64,000 nt of DNA from Chryseobacterium tructae (GTDB lineage Bacteria; Bacteroidota; Bacteroidia; Flavobacteriales; Weeksellaceae): assembly GCF_030409875.1 (NCBI RefSeq), contig NZ_JAUFQR010000001.1:3534001-3598000 (forward strand), written 5' to 3'. The translations under genes were made by a program, and so were the position numbers. Positions 1 to 11,659 of this stretch are shown in pieces; the stretch's first letter is position 1; each line of letters starts with the position of its first letter. The notes below the pieces were generated by a model that was given only the letters and a program-made list of their open reading frames with translations, was not told the origin of the DNA and searched no databases.

Positions 1-1320
1 TCTCAGAACGGACGTCTGGCAGTAGGTATTCCAGGAAGTATAGCTGGTTTTTTTGCGACCTTGAAACACTGTAAACTTCCTATGGAAAAGATTATCCAGC
101 CTGCTATTGATCTGGCAGAACAAGGGTTTGCTATTACCGAGCAGGAAGCAGATATGCTGAATAATAATAGAGAGCATTTTAAGAAACATAATACATCAGC
201 CATCATTTTTGTAAAAGACAACCTATGGAAAGCCGGTGATCTTTTGATTCAAAAAGACTTGGCTGAAACTTTAAGATTGATCCAAAAACTGGGAGCTAAG
301 GGTTTTTATGAAGGAAAAACAGCTGACCTTTTGATTGCCGAAATGAAAAAAGGTAATGGGATTATTACATTAGATGACCTTAAAAAGTATAAAGTTGCTG
401 AAAGAAAAGCTTTAGAATTTGACTACAAAGGCAATAATGTCGTTTCAATGCCTTTGCCTTCAAGCGGCGGATTACTTCTTGCCCAGATGTTGAGAATGGC
501 TAGCTTTGAAAATCTTGAAAAATACCAGCAAAACTCAACACAAGCTGTTCAGATCATGACGGAAGCAGAAAGAAGAGCTTTTGCAGACAGGGCTGAATAT
601 ATGGGAGATCCGGATTTCATTCAGGATAAGACACCTTACCTGATTTCGGACGAATACTTAAAAGGCAGATGGAAGAGCTTCAGTTTTGATAAAGCAACTC
701 CAAGTGCTGAAGTCGGAAAAATCATAGAACAACCTAAAGAATCTACTCAAACCACTCATATCTCTGTTCTTGACAAGGATGGCAACGCTGCTTCAGTAAC
801 CACTACTCTGAACGGATATTATGGAAGTAAGGTATTGGTTTCAGGAGCCGGTTTCTTTTTGAATAATGAAATGGATGATTTCTCTATTAAGCCTGGCGTT
901 CCCAATATGTTTGGAGCGGTAGGTGGAGAAGCCAACTCTATTCAGCCAAATAAAAGGATGCTTTCTTCTATGACGCCTACAATTTTGCTTAAAAATGGAA
1001 AACCTTATATGGTCGTAGGAACTCCGGGAGGAACTACTATTCCCACTTCCGTATACCAATCCATTGTCAATGTAGTTGATTTTAAGCTCAATGCTAATAT
1101 TGCAGTGAATGCTCCTAAGTTCCATCATCAGTGGCTTCCGGAAACCATAAAAGTAGAAAATAACTTCCCGGAAAGCACCATTACTGAACTGAAAAAGAAA
1201 AATTACACCTTTGAAAAGGTAAAACAAATTGGAAAGACAGAAGTAATTGTTCTTGACGAAAACGGCAACATTCACGCTGTAGCAGATGGTCGTGGAGATG
1301 ATTCTGTAGCTGTGGAATAA
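1..1320 (+). CDS. ggt: Gamma-glutamyltranspeptidase, 3' part (cut by window start)
   Basis: The frame is open from base 1, so the gene begins upstream; any start codon inside the window would be internal. The protein is an N-terminal nucleophile hydrolase that cleaves glutathione and other gamma-glutamyl compounds in the periplasm. The nucleophile is the first Thr of TTHISVLDKDGN (codon at 751-753), where the precursor is expected to cleave itself into large and small subunits. Further family motifs are VGIPGSIAGF near the start, SGAGFFLNNEMDDF, SSMTPTI and GTPGGTTIP. The C-terminus is complete. A strong terminator follows, so this is the last gene of its transcript. The family assignment is secure; substrate preference cannot be read from sequence. 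Confidence 0.95.
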   Translation, partial: SQNGRLAVGIPGSIAGFFATLKHCKLPMEKIIQPAIDLAEQGFAITEQEADMLNNNREHFKKHNTSAIIFVKDNLWKAGDLLIQKDLAETLRLIQKLGAKGFYEGKTADLLIAEMKKGNGIITLDDLKKYKVAERKALEFDYKGNNVVSMPLPSSGGLLLAQMLRMASFENLEKYQQNSTQAVQIMTEAERRAFADRAEYMGDPDFIQDKTPYLISDEYLKGRWKSFSFDKATPSAEVGKIIEQPKESTQTTHISVLDKDGNAASVTTTLNGYYGSKVLVSGAGFFLNNEMDDFSIKPGVPNMFGAVGGEANSIQPNKRMLSSMTPTILLKNGKPYMVVGTPGGTTIPTSVYQSIVNVVDFKLNANIAVNAPKFHHQWLPETIKVENNFPESTITELKKKNYTFEKVKQIGKTEVIVLDENGNIHAVADGRGDDSVAVE

Positions 1321-1347
1321 TAATATTCTCCCTAATATAACCTATAT

Positions 1348-1409
1348 AGCTTCGGCTTCATTCCTTACAGACGAGATTATCTGTGGAATGAAGCCGAAGC
1401 TTTTTGATA
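1348..1409 (+). terminator. Intrinsic terminator after ggt
   Basis: A 17-bp perfect stem (1348-1364 with 1385-1401) has an inner 4-bp extension (acag/ctgt) and is followed by TTTTT. It lies 28 bases after the ggt stop codon. Confidence 0.85.
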
Positions 1410-1507
1410 TCTCAACTTAAAACAACAGATTAATTTCCATGACTTTTATCAGTTTTTTAGATGAAATTTCTTAATTTTCGCCCTTAAAAAAACAAAACGA
1501 CTGTTCA

Positions 1508-2788
1508 TTGAAAGCAAAAAAAATATACAATCAGCTCTATTTTCAGGTAATTATCGCCATAAGTGCGGGAATTTTACTGGGAAACTTCTATCCTGAACTG
1601 GGAGAAAAAATGAAACCTTTGGGAGATGGCTTTATCAAACTGGTAAAAATGATCATCGCTCCGGTAATCTTCATTACACTTACTCTGGGGATTGCTCATA
1701 TGACTGACCTTAAAAAAGTGGGAAGAATTGCTATAAAAGCAATGATTTATTTCTTCACCTTCTCTACCCTAGCCCTTATCATTGGTCTGGTAATCGGGAA
1801 TCTATTACAACCCGGACATGGATTAAACATTGACCCTGCAACTCTTACCGGAAATGTCTCAGAATACCAGGAGAAGGCTCATGAGTCTACCCTTACACGC
1901 TTTATTATGAATATTATTCCTGAAACACTTTTCAGTCCTTTGGTAGGAGATAATATTCTTCAGGTACTTCTTGTTGCTATTTTAATGGGTGTTGCATTGG
2001 TTTTAACAAAAGAAAAAAGCCAGAAAGTAACTGATTTTCTTCAGGATCTTTCTGCTCCCATTTTCAAGATTGTTCATATTCTGATGAAGCTTGCTCCAGT
2101 AGGTGCTTTCGGAGCCATGGCATTTACTATAGGAAAATACGGTATTCATTCTGTCCTGAATCTTCTATTTCTGGTGGCCACCTTCTATATCACCTCTTTC
2201 CTTTTTGTTGTTTTGGTGTTAGGAGCAGTGGCATGGTACAATGGATTTAACATTTTCAAACTGTTATTTTACCTTAAAGAAGAGCTTCTTTTGGTTTTGG
2301 GAACAAGCTCTTCGGAATCTGCGCTTCCGGGAATTATGGAGAAAATGGAAAAAGCAGGTTGTTCACGAACCATAGTAGGTCTCGTAGTTCCTACTGGCTA
2401 TTCTTTTAATCTCGACGGAACTAATATTTATATGACGCTTGCTTCACTGTTTATTGCCCAGGCACTCAATATTCCCCTTTCCATCGAAAAGCAACTGATG
2501 CTTCTTTTGGTAGCTATGCTCAGTTCAAAAGGTGCAGCTGGAGTTACCGGTGCAGGTTTTGTAACATTAGCTGCAACATTAGCTGTTGTGCCGGAAATTC
2601 CCATAGCCGGAATGACCTTAATTCTTGGTATTGATAAATTTATGAGTGAATGCCGTGCCTTAACAAATGTTATAGGGAACTCTGTAGCTACTGTTGTGGT
2701 AGCAAATTGGGAAAAACAACTGGACAAGGAACAACTACAATATTGCTTGGATAATCCTCAGGAGGTTGAAAAAGAGCTGGAAGGCTGA
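1508..2788 (+). CDS. Dicarboxylate/amino acid:cation symporter (DctA/GltP type)
   Basis: This inner-membrane secondary carrier of the SDF family imports C4-dicarboxylates or acidic amino acids with H+ or Na+. It is 426 residues, the usual length, with many hydrophobic segments. The hairpin motif SSSESALPG lies near residue 265 and [14 protein letters not shown] near 297-310. The latter is closer to DctA than to glutamate carriers, but substrate is not proven. The start is a TTG: an in-frame stop at 1472-1474 excludes any upstream ATG, and the predicted N-terminus [12 protein letters not shown] is typical. It sits alone between a terminator and a convergent gene. Confidence 0.9.
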   Translation: MKAKKIYNQLYFQVIIAISAGILLGNFYPELGEKMKPLGDGFIKLVKMIIAPVIFITLTLGIAHMTDLKKVGRIAIKAMIYFFTFSTLALIIGLVIGNLLQPGHGLNIDPATLTGNVSEYQEKAHESTLTRFIMNIIPETLFSPLVGDNILQVLLVAILMGVALVLTKEKSQKVTDFLQDLSAPIFKIVHILMKLAPVGAFGAMAFTIGKYGIHSVLNLLFLVATFYITSFLFVVLVLGAVAWYNGFNIFKLLFYLKEELLLVLGTSSSESALPGIMEKMEKAGCSRTIVGLVVPTGYSFNLDGTNIYMTLASLFIAQALNIPLSIEKQLMLLLVAMLSSKGAAGVTGAGFVTLAATLAVVPEIPIAGMTLILGIDKFMSECRALTNVIGNSVATVVVANWEKQLDKEQLQYCLDNPQEVEKELEG

Positions 2789-2926
2789 TTTTAGATAAGA
2801 GAGAGTAGACGAAGAGATAAGAGACGAAAGAGATCCTCATGTATTGTTTGGACAGTGAATCTCAATAGTCAATTTTATCTCGTAAGTGAATAATGAAAGG
2901 GCTGCAAAACCAACAACTTTGAAAAT

Positions 2927-3778
2927 TTAAACCAAAATATTCAAACTTGCAGGCTGTACTTTCACATGGACAGGGGATTCTATTTTATTGAATTCCCCAT
3001 CAAGATGCCAGTTTTTGGTATTTACTTTAAATGAAATCTCTGAAACAGGAAGGTAAGTAACATATTCATCATCTTTTAGCCTCTTGGTAAACATTCTGAA
3101 AGCAAATAATGCAGAATAAGTTAAAGGAAATTTTTTAACCAAAACCATATCTACCAATCCGTCACTTTTGCTTGCTTTGGGTGCAATATAGGCGTTATTT
3201 CCGAACTGACGGGTATTGGCAATATTCAGCATCAGATACCTTCCGTTGTACTGTTTATATTCCTCTTCAAAGAAAGTAACCTTGATCGGTCTATAGTTAA
3301 AGAATGTTTTCAGGGAAACTTTGATATAATTTTTGAAGCCGCGGCTGGTTTTTTCAAATTCTTTGACCACTTTCCCATCAAACCCTGTTCCTGAAACGTT
3401 GATGGAAAGCCTGTCGTTAACAGTAAAAGTATCAATCTTTCTGGACTGCTTGGCTTTTATTTTCTCTAAAAGTTCATCCAAATTCTTACTGAAACGGGTT
3501 TCATTGGAAAATCCATTCCCCGAACCTGCCGGAAAAATAGCCAGAATTTTATCTGTAGAAATCAGATTTTTTGCTACGGTAGAAATTGTTCCATCCCCGC
3601 CAATAGCCACAAAAACATCTACTTCATCAAAATGTTTTTTGATAAATTCGTCTGTTCCCGGAATAGATTCAGAGACGTAATACAAAGGATTACCTACCTT
3701 ATTTTTAAGTTCGTTCAAAAACGGCTGATAATTCTTTTTGGCCGAAAAAGGATTGATAATAAAAGCTACTTTTTCCAT
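2927..3778 (-). CDS. Diacylglycerol/lipid kinase family protein (YegS/DgkB-like)
   Basis: This 283-residue protein has the DAG-kinase catalytic signature: GGDGT at residues 60-64 and FPAGSGNGFS at about 82-91. The family phosphorylates diacylglycerol or related lipids with ATP at the cytoplasmic membrane face. There is no signal peptide. Whether the substrate is diacylglycerol, a sphingoid base (Chryseobacterium relatives make sphingolipids) or another lipid cannot be decided here. It is separated by a terminator from the upstream lipoprotein gene on the same strand. Confidence 0.85.
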   Translation of the reverse strand: MEKVAFIINPFSAKKNYQPFLNELKNKVGNPLYYVSESIPGTDEFIKKHFDEVDVFVAIGGDGTISTVAKNLISTDKILAIFPAGSGNGFSNETRFSKNLDELLEKIKAKQSRKIDTFTVNDRLSINVSGTGFDGKVVKEFEKTSRGFKNYIKVSLKTFFNYRPIKVTFFEEEYKQYNGRYLMLNIANTRQFGNNAYIAPKASKSDGLVDMVLVKKFPLTYSALFAFRMFTKRLKDDEYVTYLPVSEISFKVNTKNWHLDGEFNKIESPVHVKVQPASLNILV

Positions 3779-3786
3779 TACCGCAA

Positions 3787-3819
3787 AAATAGAAAATGCT
3801 TCCTGAACCCGGAAGCATT
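3787..3819 (-). terminator. Intrinsic terminator of the lipoprotein gene
   Basis: A 9-bp stem (AATGCTTCC/GGAAGCATT, 3795-3819) is followed by TTTTCTATTTTT when read on the minus strand. It lies just after the stop of the 3823-4650 gene. Confidence 0.8.
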
Positions 3820-3822
3820 AAG

Positions 3823-4650
3823 TTATTTAATTTTCATTCTTTCTTTAAATTCTGCATTTAATGTCCCTTTCAACTCCTCCCATGAAATAGGAATCGTGAT
3901 ATCTCCAGCTGCAAATGCTGCAATTTCATATGGGCTATAGTGAAAATATAGATTTTTGTCATCAAAATAGAAGTTGTCTGAAGCTGGAATCTTTTCCACC
4001 AACAACATTTCTGAATTTTTCACACTTCCGTCTCCATCCATTGTTCCGCTGTTGATATTATTGATGTTTCTCATCAACATGGCTTCAAGTTTAGCCTTTG
4101 GCGTGGAAGTAATATCTTTTAATTCTAATTTTTTATTGTTCTTCAGGTCAAATATCCTTTCTGAGAACCCATAATTATCATGTGCTCCGCCTTCATATCC
4201 GCTTCCTGTATACTGAATATGCAGATACCCATTGGTATTGGATACAAGGTTCATATGGGAACTTGAATACCAATCCTGGCCATAAGTAATATCTGAAGCC
4301 CAATCTTTGCTGTCTTTTTTTATAGAATTAAAATAATTATTTTTTTCACCTTCCACATACGTTTGGAGTCCTGTTTTAGAAAAATCCTTTATTTTATCAT
4401 TCTGAAAATAGATGCTGTCTAAAAGACTTTTATCTTTTATAGTAGGAAATACCAATAACTTAGAAGTATAAGTAAGCTTTAAAGAATCTGCTATTTTTGT
4501 AGAATCTTTTACTATTACTGAATCAACTACAAATTCTTCAGAACTTTTATTTTCCGTTTTATCGGTTGGTATTTCTGCCGTTTTATCTTTCTTACAAGCA
4601 GTAAAAACAAAGAACGAAGAAAGTGCAAGAACGGCAATTGTATTTTTCAT
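3823..4650 (-). CDS. Lipoprotein with DUF3298/RsiV-like C-terminal domain
   Basis: The 275-residue protein starts with a lipoprotein signal (FFVFTACKKD), so it should be anchored in the cell envelope. A charged linker follows. The C-terminal half carries the pattern of DUF4163/DUF3298 proteins: a GSGYEGGAHDNYG stretch, then LYFHYSPYEIAAFAAGDITI near the end. RsiV-type members bind lysozyme, but many Bacteroidota members are uncharacterised, so no function is assigned. It is transcribed alone, with a terminator downstream. Confidence 0.75.
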   Translation of the reverse strand: MKNTIAVLALSSFFVFTACKKDKTAEIPTDKTENKSSEEFVVDSVIVKDSTKIADSLKLTYTSKLLVFPTIKDKSLLDSIYFQNDKIKDFSKTGLQTYVEGEKNNYFNSIKKDSKDWASDITYGQDWYSSSHMNLVSNTNGYLHIQYTGSGYEGGAHDNYGFSERIFDLKNNKKLELKDITSTPKAKLEAMLMRNINNINSGTMDGDGSVKNSEMLLVEKIPASDNFYFDDKNLYFHYSPYEIAAFAAGDITIPISWEELKGTLNAEFKERMKIK

Positions 4651-4752
4651 AATTTTAATTTTTGGTATTTAATACAAAAACCATTCAAAAGATGAATGGT
4701 TTTAAAAAATTTATTCAAAAAAGTTAAAATAACTCTTACAAACTCCTTATTT

Positions 4753-6684
4753 TTATTTCTTTACAAGGCTGATTACCTGATTTTGTTGCTTAGAAGCGAC
4801 TCCCCAAATTTGTTTGAAAGCCGGATAATATTCTTTAGGATAATCTGCACTGGCCACTTTTGTGTAAGATGTTAGTTCCAGTTTATTTCCTTTTTGTTCA
4901 ACAGCATAACTGAATTCTATCTCTTTATCATCTGTCCTGATCTTTTTATTTTTTGGCATTTCTTCAATGACATATCCTTCCGGAAGTTCAAGAATTACTT
5001 TTTTCACTTTCATGGTAGGGGCACCAAAATCAATAGGATACCTTCTGTCCTCCGTCTGATCGAATTCATTGGATACTTTATTTAAAAACAACATTGGATT
5101 GATGATTAATTTTTTTCCTACTTTGTCTATTAAATTGGATGATGAAAATTTCATAGTGCTTTCAAATTCTCCGTTTTCCAATACTTTTGAATCAATTCCT
5201 GTAAAGTCTATAGAGAAATTCTCTTTATATTGCTTTTTATATTTTTCGGGGTTCTCATCGTAACTATCTTTCACATACATCGCAAAAGCTCCAGTATCTT
5301 TATCTGAATAAGATCCTGAAATCGTGCCATCGTCATTCAACTTTGCATCAATTGTGAGGAATGTGTTGCTCTCTTTCCTATTTTCCATCTGAATTTGTAG
5401 AGCTTTGGTCTTAGTTAATAAAATCCCGTATTGATTCCAATCTCTTAAAGGAAGCTCATCTATGGAAGACTGTTTTGAAGTAGCATCATATATACGATAC
5501 TGTCCGCCCATATTCACTGATGCAAGCACAAAATCCATATTAGAAACATTGGGTGAGACAAGATTGATGATCCCATGTCCTACTGTAGAAATAACCATTG
5601 GATCTGCCTGAAGGCCAGCTTCACGGAAAAGCATAGTCAGATACAGATTAATTTCTGCAGCATTCCCTACTTTGGTCTCCAATAGTTTTTTAATTCCATC
5701 ATCAGTATAGATTCCCTTATCTTTGTTCCAGGTGAATGTTTTTTGGACATATGAAAATAGAGCATTGGCTTTTTCAAGGTCAGTTCTCATGTTGAGTACG
5801 CCTGCAGGCATATTATCCTTTGCCAGTTTTGTTTTCTTTAATTCATCTCCAAAATATTCATTTTCATAAAGTCTTTTACTGATCTGATCCCAAGAAGAGG
5901 AATAAAGTTTGAATTCTTTAAAATTGGTGGAATGAAGTTCTGCACTTACCTTTGTTCTGTAATTTCTGTCATTTCTTACAAATTTTTCTGGTTTGAAGCC
6001 TTTTACATTCTCGTATGCAAATCTATACGTTTTGTATTGGGCACCAAAAATAGACTGTTCTTCTATTACTCTGTGCTTAGGAATCAAAGCTCCTGTATAG
6101 TTTATGTTATAAGAAATATTAATGGGAGCATCTAAAACATATTCTGTATAAAGAGAGGGTGTATCCGATTCAATTAAAAATTCTGGGATATTGAATAAAT
6201 AAGGTGAGATAATCTCATACTGATATTCTAATACAGATCCGTTTTTCACATTGGGAAAAGCAAATTTGGTTAAGTTTATGTATTTACTTTCCTTACTTTT
6301 ATATTGCGAACTTTTTTCCACTTTTACAGGAACGGTAGCACCATTCTCTAAATTATAGGTAAAGGCTTTGAATTTTCCCAACAGCTCTTTATCTGATCCC
6401 GACTGATACAGAGGAACTTCAAGATTTAACCAATCTTCTGCTTTGTCTTTATCATACACTTTTACTCTATAAAAATATTTTTTATGCAAATTTCCTGTAG
6501 AGTTATCGATCATAAAATGTACTGATTTATATAAGATCTCTGCCGGAGCATTTTCATCTAATAATGACTTTGCTTTTGAAAGATCTGCATCAGAGAATTT
6601 GGGCGGATTCAAAAACTCATGCTTTTGAGCTTGAACGACCATTATGTTTGCTGAACAAATAATCAGCAATATTATTTTCTTCAT
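4753..6684 (-). CDS. Secreted DUF3857/transglutaminase-fold protein lacking the catalytic Cys
   Basis: The protein is 643 residues with a signal peptide ending at VQAQ. It has the order DUF3857 (about 60-230), a transglutaminase-like core (about 290-400) and a C-terminal DUF3858-like beta region. It follows the 6688-8579 gene by only 3 bases and is clearly its paralogue. At the position where the paralogue has GYGDCKGLTNYM this protein reads KVGNAAEINLYL, so the Cys is replaced by Ala. The later YDATS stretch, where the acidic residue lies, is kept. It is probably a non-enzymatic member of the pair. The role of either protein is unknown. Confidence 0.85.
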   Translation of the reverse strand: MKKIILLIICSANIMVVQAQKHEFLNPPKFSDADLSKAKSLLDENAPAEILYKSVHFMIDNSTGNLHKKYFYRVKVYDKDKAEDWLNLEVPLYQSGSDKELLGKFKAFTYNLENGATVPVKVEKSSQYKSKESKYINLTKFAFPNVKNGSVLEYQYEIISPYLFNIPEFLIESDTPSLYTEYVLDAPINISYNINYTGALIPKHRVIEEQSIFGAQYKTYRFAYENVKGFKPEKFVRNDRNYRTKVSAELHSTNFKEFKLYSSSWDQISKRLYENEYFGDELKKTKLAKDNMPAGVLNMRTDLEKANALFSYVQKTFTWNKDKGIYTDDGIKKLLETKVGNAAEINLYLTMLFREAGLQADPMVISTVGHGIINLVSPNVSNMDFVLASVNMGGQYRIYDATSKQSSIDELPLRDWNQYGILLTKTKALQIQMENRKESNTFLTIDAKLNDDGTISGSYSDKDTGAFAMYVKDSYDENPEKYKKQYKENFSIDFTGIDSKVLENGEFESTMKFSSSNLIDKVGKKLIINPMLFLNKVSNEFDQTEDRRYPIDFGAPTMKVKKVILELPEGYVIEEMPKNKKIRTDDKEIEFSYAVEQKGNKLELTSYTKVASADYPKEYYPAFKQIWGVASKQQNQVISLVKK

Positions 6685-6687
6685 CGT

Positions 6688-8579
6688 TTATATTTTTGTG
6701 ATTAAAATTTTTGAGTTATCCATGTTTATTATTTTCTTTCTGAAGCCTACATAATCATTGTATTTCTCTTTTGAGTAGGTTCCTTTATTGATCTGGATCT
6801 TTCTAATGACCTTTATTTCCTCGCCATTTTTAACAAAGCTCAATTTATAATGACCAAATTCAGAATTAATATTGGTATCATCAGGGGTCTCATCAGTCTT
6901 ATAACCTTTAGGAATCGTAAAGTTGATCTCATAATCATCTTCATAAGATTGTCTGATCTCAAAAGGCAGCTCACGGTTTTCTTCTGTTTTATAAACATTA
7001 TCTGAGAAAATAGGAACGGCTCTGAATATGAGACTGCTTCCTGCATTTTTACAATAATTATTAGTTTTAAAGTCTATATCATAGGTAATAACAGCTTTAT
7101 CTTTGTCATTGACAAAGTTTTTCATTTCCACTTTTTCAAAGTTTAATACATCAAATCTTTTTTTCAATGCATCATTTTTTTCTTTGGGGTTAAGGCTGCC
7201 AAATCCTAAATTATAATCATATTGATTTCCTGTATAGAAGAAATTTCCTTCTCCTGATATGCTGTTATCTTCTCCTATTTTTATTTTCAGTTTTTGTTTT
7301 TCTTTATTCTGATCTGCTGAATAAATTGGTGTATTAATCAATTCAATCCCATTTTTCTTTATAGAAAGTACATTTCTATCTGTAGTACTATAACTTAAAT
7401 GATTGAATGCAGTCTGCTGTGATGTATTTTCAAGCCAAATATTTCCGTTTTCTGTAGGCACCATTAAAATAGCATGGTTTCCGCCCATTTTCGGAAAGTC
7501 CGGATCAAAGGAAACCTGTGAACCTCCTGAGTTGATCACACAGTAGTAAGAAGGAATTCCCGCTTCATTCAATAGGGTTTTCATATAATTGGTAAGACCT
7601 TTACAGTCTCCATATCCTTTTTTATGCACTTCATCCGGCATCATAGGAAGCCAGCCTCCAATCCCCAATCCCACATATATATATCTGGTTTTGGCTTGCA
7701 TATACTGATAAATCTTCTTTACCTTTTCTTCTACAGAGCCCTGAAGTTGTAGAGCTGCCACTTCGGATTTAATGGTAGGGGTAGATACGGCTACAGGGTC
7801 AATAAGATTGTTATAATACCACGTTCCAAAATCTGTCCAGTTATTTAAAGTTCCTTGTTTCCTGCCAGATTGAACTTGGTAAGAGCAAAACTTACCTTAG
7901 GCAATATTTTAACAGGCTCCGGAATCAATAATGCATCATCTATGGCAGGAACATTTTTATAAGAATATTTTTTTTCATTCCCATTACTACTCTCCGTTGC
8001 TGAAGCGTAGTTATATTTTGATGGATAAATTTTGGTTCGAAGATCAATTCCTGAGGTATTAATAACCTTCATTTCTGCTTCCTCCAAAGAGGTATTGGTA
8101 GAGTAAAAGGGTACAAAATCAGGGATGAAAATAGTATTTTTACCTTGAGACTGATAAGAAAAATCAATGGTATAAGGATATTGAACAGGAGTATATGAAA
8201 ATATCATTACTCTATTATCAGAATAAAACACTCCTTGTGTATTATTTGCAAAATCGCTAAAATCCGATTTAGAATAACTTTTAATTTTCTTTCCGGATTC
8301 ATCATAGATGGTAACTTTTATATCGGAAATACTGGTTGTTTTATCATAAGGAATATAAGCAGTCGCTTTTTCATCACCATCTTTATTTAAAACGGTGGTT
8401 ACTGTAGTATATTGATACTTTATTTCATCAATTTTATTGATCTGAACCGTTGTAAGATCTTTTCTGATAACAACGTTAGCATTTTTCTTTAAATTTTCTG
8501 GGATTGAAGAAGCCGGATAGCTTTGGGCAAAATATAATGAGGCTGTAGACAATGCCCCAAGAAAGAATATTTTCATCAT
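6688..8579 (-). CDS. Secreted DUF3857/transglutaminase-like protein (frame broken once)
   Basis: The N-terminal part (8579-7845) has a signal peptide ending at YFAQ and a DUF3857 domain. The C-terminal part holds the transglutaminase core with GYGDCKGLTNYM (Cys) and GGNHAIL (His). The two halves lie in different frames: the first ends NLAGNKEL-stop, and adding one A in the AAA run near 7858-7860 (minus strand) joins it as AGKQGTLNNWTDFGTW. The repaired product is about 630 residues, matching the 643-residue paralogue downstream. The family resembles cysteine proteases/transglutaminases of unknown substrate. I treat the break as a likely sequencing error. Confidence 0.8.
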
Positions 8580-8748
8580 GGTTATTAAAATTAGACAAAA
8601 ATAATAAAATCTTAATAACTGTTAAAAATAACTTAAAAAAAATTGCAACATCCAATATATTCAGCCTTTTTTAATAAAAAAAATAAATAGTAAATTACTA
8701 TTTCAAAGAATTTAATATTATATTTTTGATATATTAGTGAAAACAAGA

Positions 8749-8771
8749 AGCCCCACCATGTGGAGCCTCAG
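8749..8771 (-). terminator. Orphan hairpin terminator
   Basis: Read on the minus strand, AGGCTCCAC-ATG-GTGGGGCTT forms a 9-bp stem with two G-U pairs, followed by CTTGTTTTC. No protein gene ends just before it, since the upstream gene has its own terminator at 9036-9059. Confidence 0.45.
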
Positions 8772-9035
8772 CTAATACTTAAAAAAGCACTATCCTAAAT
8801 CTACCTTAAATAAGGTTGTAAATAATCAAAGGGTTTTTCTATACAAACAAAAATGACGGGTTGAATGTATATTCCTTTTCAATCATTTAAAATTAAAATA
8901 TTTCAAATATGAAATGGTAAACTTCATATTGTCTGCATTCCCAAAATTAGGATAAATTGTAATTAGTATAATTCAAAGTCTGTAGAATTAATTACACAAA
9001 AGAGTACAATAAATTCTACAGATAATCCCAATAAA

Positions 9036-9059
9036 AAAGACTTCATTTCTGAAGCCTTT
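9036..9059 (-). terminator. Terminator of the DUF5684 gene
   Basis: On the minus strand AAAGGCTTC-AGAAAT-GAAGTCTTT forms a 9-bp stem and runs into TTTTTT, 15 bases after the stop of the 9074-9496 gene. Confidence 0.65.
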
Positions 9060-9073
9060 ATTTTTTTCATTTT

Positions 9074-9496
9074 CTAATCATTTGGAATTCTTTTACTATC
9101 ATAAGTATCACTTCCAAGTCCTAATACAGGAATAAAAATAAACCCTAAGAAAAATAACAGAATAGTATACAATGGAGTTTCTTTTGCAAAACCTTTAGCT
9201 AATCTGTCATTAACTACCCACGCAGCAAACAGATTTACAAATGGAATTAAGAATAAAATGATCCACCATATAGGTTTTTTCACAATATCCAGCATGACAA
9301 CAGCATTATAAATAGGGACAAAAGCTGCCCAGGCATCTTCCCGACCTGCTTTTTTAAAGATCTTGAACATACAATATCCATAGAATAGATACACAAGTAA
9401 ACTCATGAACATTGATCCAATCCCTAATCCTGCAGCGGCTGCACTGGAAGCCGCATCTACCCCATTGTAGGGGTCTGTTTGTAAAAGAGTTAACAT
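9074..9496 (-). CDS. DUF5684 membrane protein
   Basis: This 140-residue protein has about three or four hydrophobic segments. The central part GREDAWAAFVPIYNAVVMLDI followed by KKPIWWIILFLIPFVN is characteristic of DUF5684 proteins, which are also found as N-terminal domains of some signal peptidases. No catalytic residues are visible, and no function is known. It lies downstream of the gyrB terminator and is probably transcribed separately. Confidence 0.75.
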   Translation of the reverse strand: MLTLLQTDPYNGVDAASSAAAAGLGIGSMFMSLLVYLFYGYCMFKIFKKAGREDAWAAFVPIYNAVVMLDIVKKPIWWIILFLIPFVNLFAAWVVNDRLAKGFAKETPLYTILLFFLGFIFIPVLGLGSDTYDSKRIPND

Positions 9497-9526
9497 ATTA
9501 TTATTTTTTTTGGTTTCTTCAAATAT

Positions 9527-9561
9527 AAAAAAAGCTTCTAAATAATTAGAAGCTTTTTTTT
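9527..9561 (-). terminator. Terminator of gyrB
   Basis: The hairpin AAAAAAAGCTTCTA/TAGAAGCTTTTTTT has a 6-base loop and lies 17 bases past the gyrB stop. It could also act on the opposite strand. Confidence 0.85.
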
Positions 9562-9577
9562 GATATTTTAAAAACGT

Positions 9578-11581
<2,004 letters not shown>

Positions 11582-11616
11582 TTAAAAAGTGTCAAAAAAA
11601 GAGGAGTTAAAAACAA

Positions 11617-11645
11617 AAAAAAAGCAGATGATATCTGCTTTTTTA
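11617..11645 (-). terminator. Terminator of the 11660-12847 gene
   Basis: The hairpin GCAGAT-GAT-ATCTGC is flanked by A and T runs on both sides. It lies 15 bases after the stop of the minus-strand gene, between it and gyrB. Confidence 0.8.
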
Positions 11646-11659
11646 ATTTCTATTCAAAT

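Larger units (their letters stand above)
8580..9073. other. 494-bp interval without a convincing gene
   Basis: The right edge of the left gene has a promoter-like CAAAAATA (8596-8603, a minus-strand TATTTTTG). The interval also holds a hairpin terminator with no gene before it (8749-8771) and a 10-bp inverted repeat CTGTAGAATT/AATTCTACAG (8980-9021). Minus-strand ATGs open only peptides of 14 and 15 residues (MKFTISYLKYFNFK and MIEKEYTFNPSFLFV), which overlap at ATGA. I cannot support any as a gene. Confidence 0.4.

Noticed and set aside
841..1275. Long open frame on the minus strand inside ggt
   Set aside because: It lies wholly antisense to a conserved gene, and its translation has no recognisable motif.
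2789..2926. Possible short tandem repeats (GAGATAAGAGA-like) between convergent genes
   Set aside because: The repeats are imperfect and low-complexity, with no hairpin or frame, so nothing beyond degraded repeat DNA can be supported.
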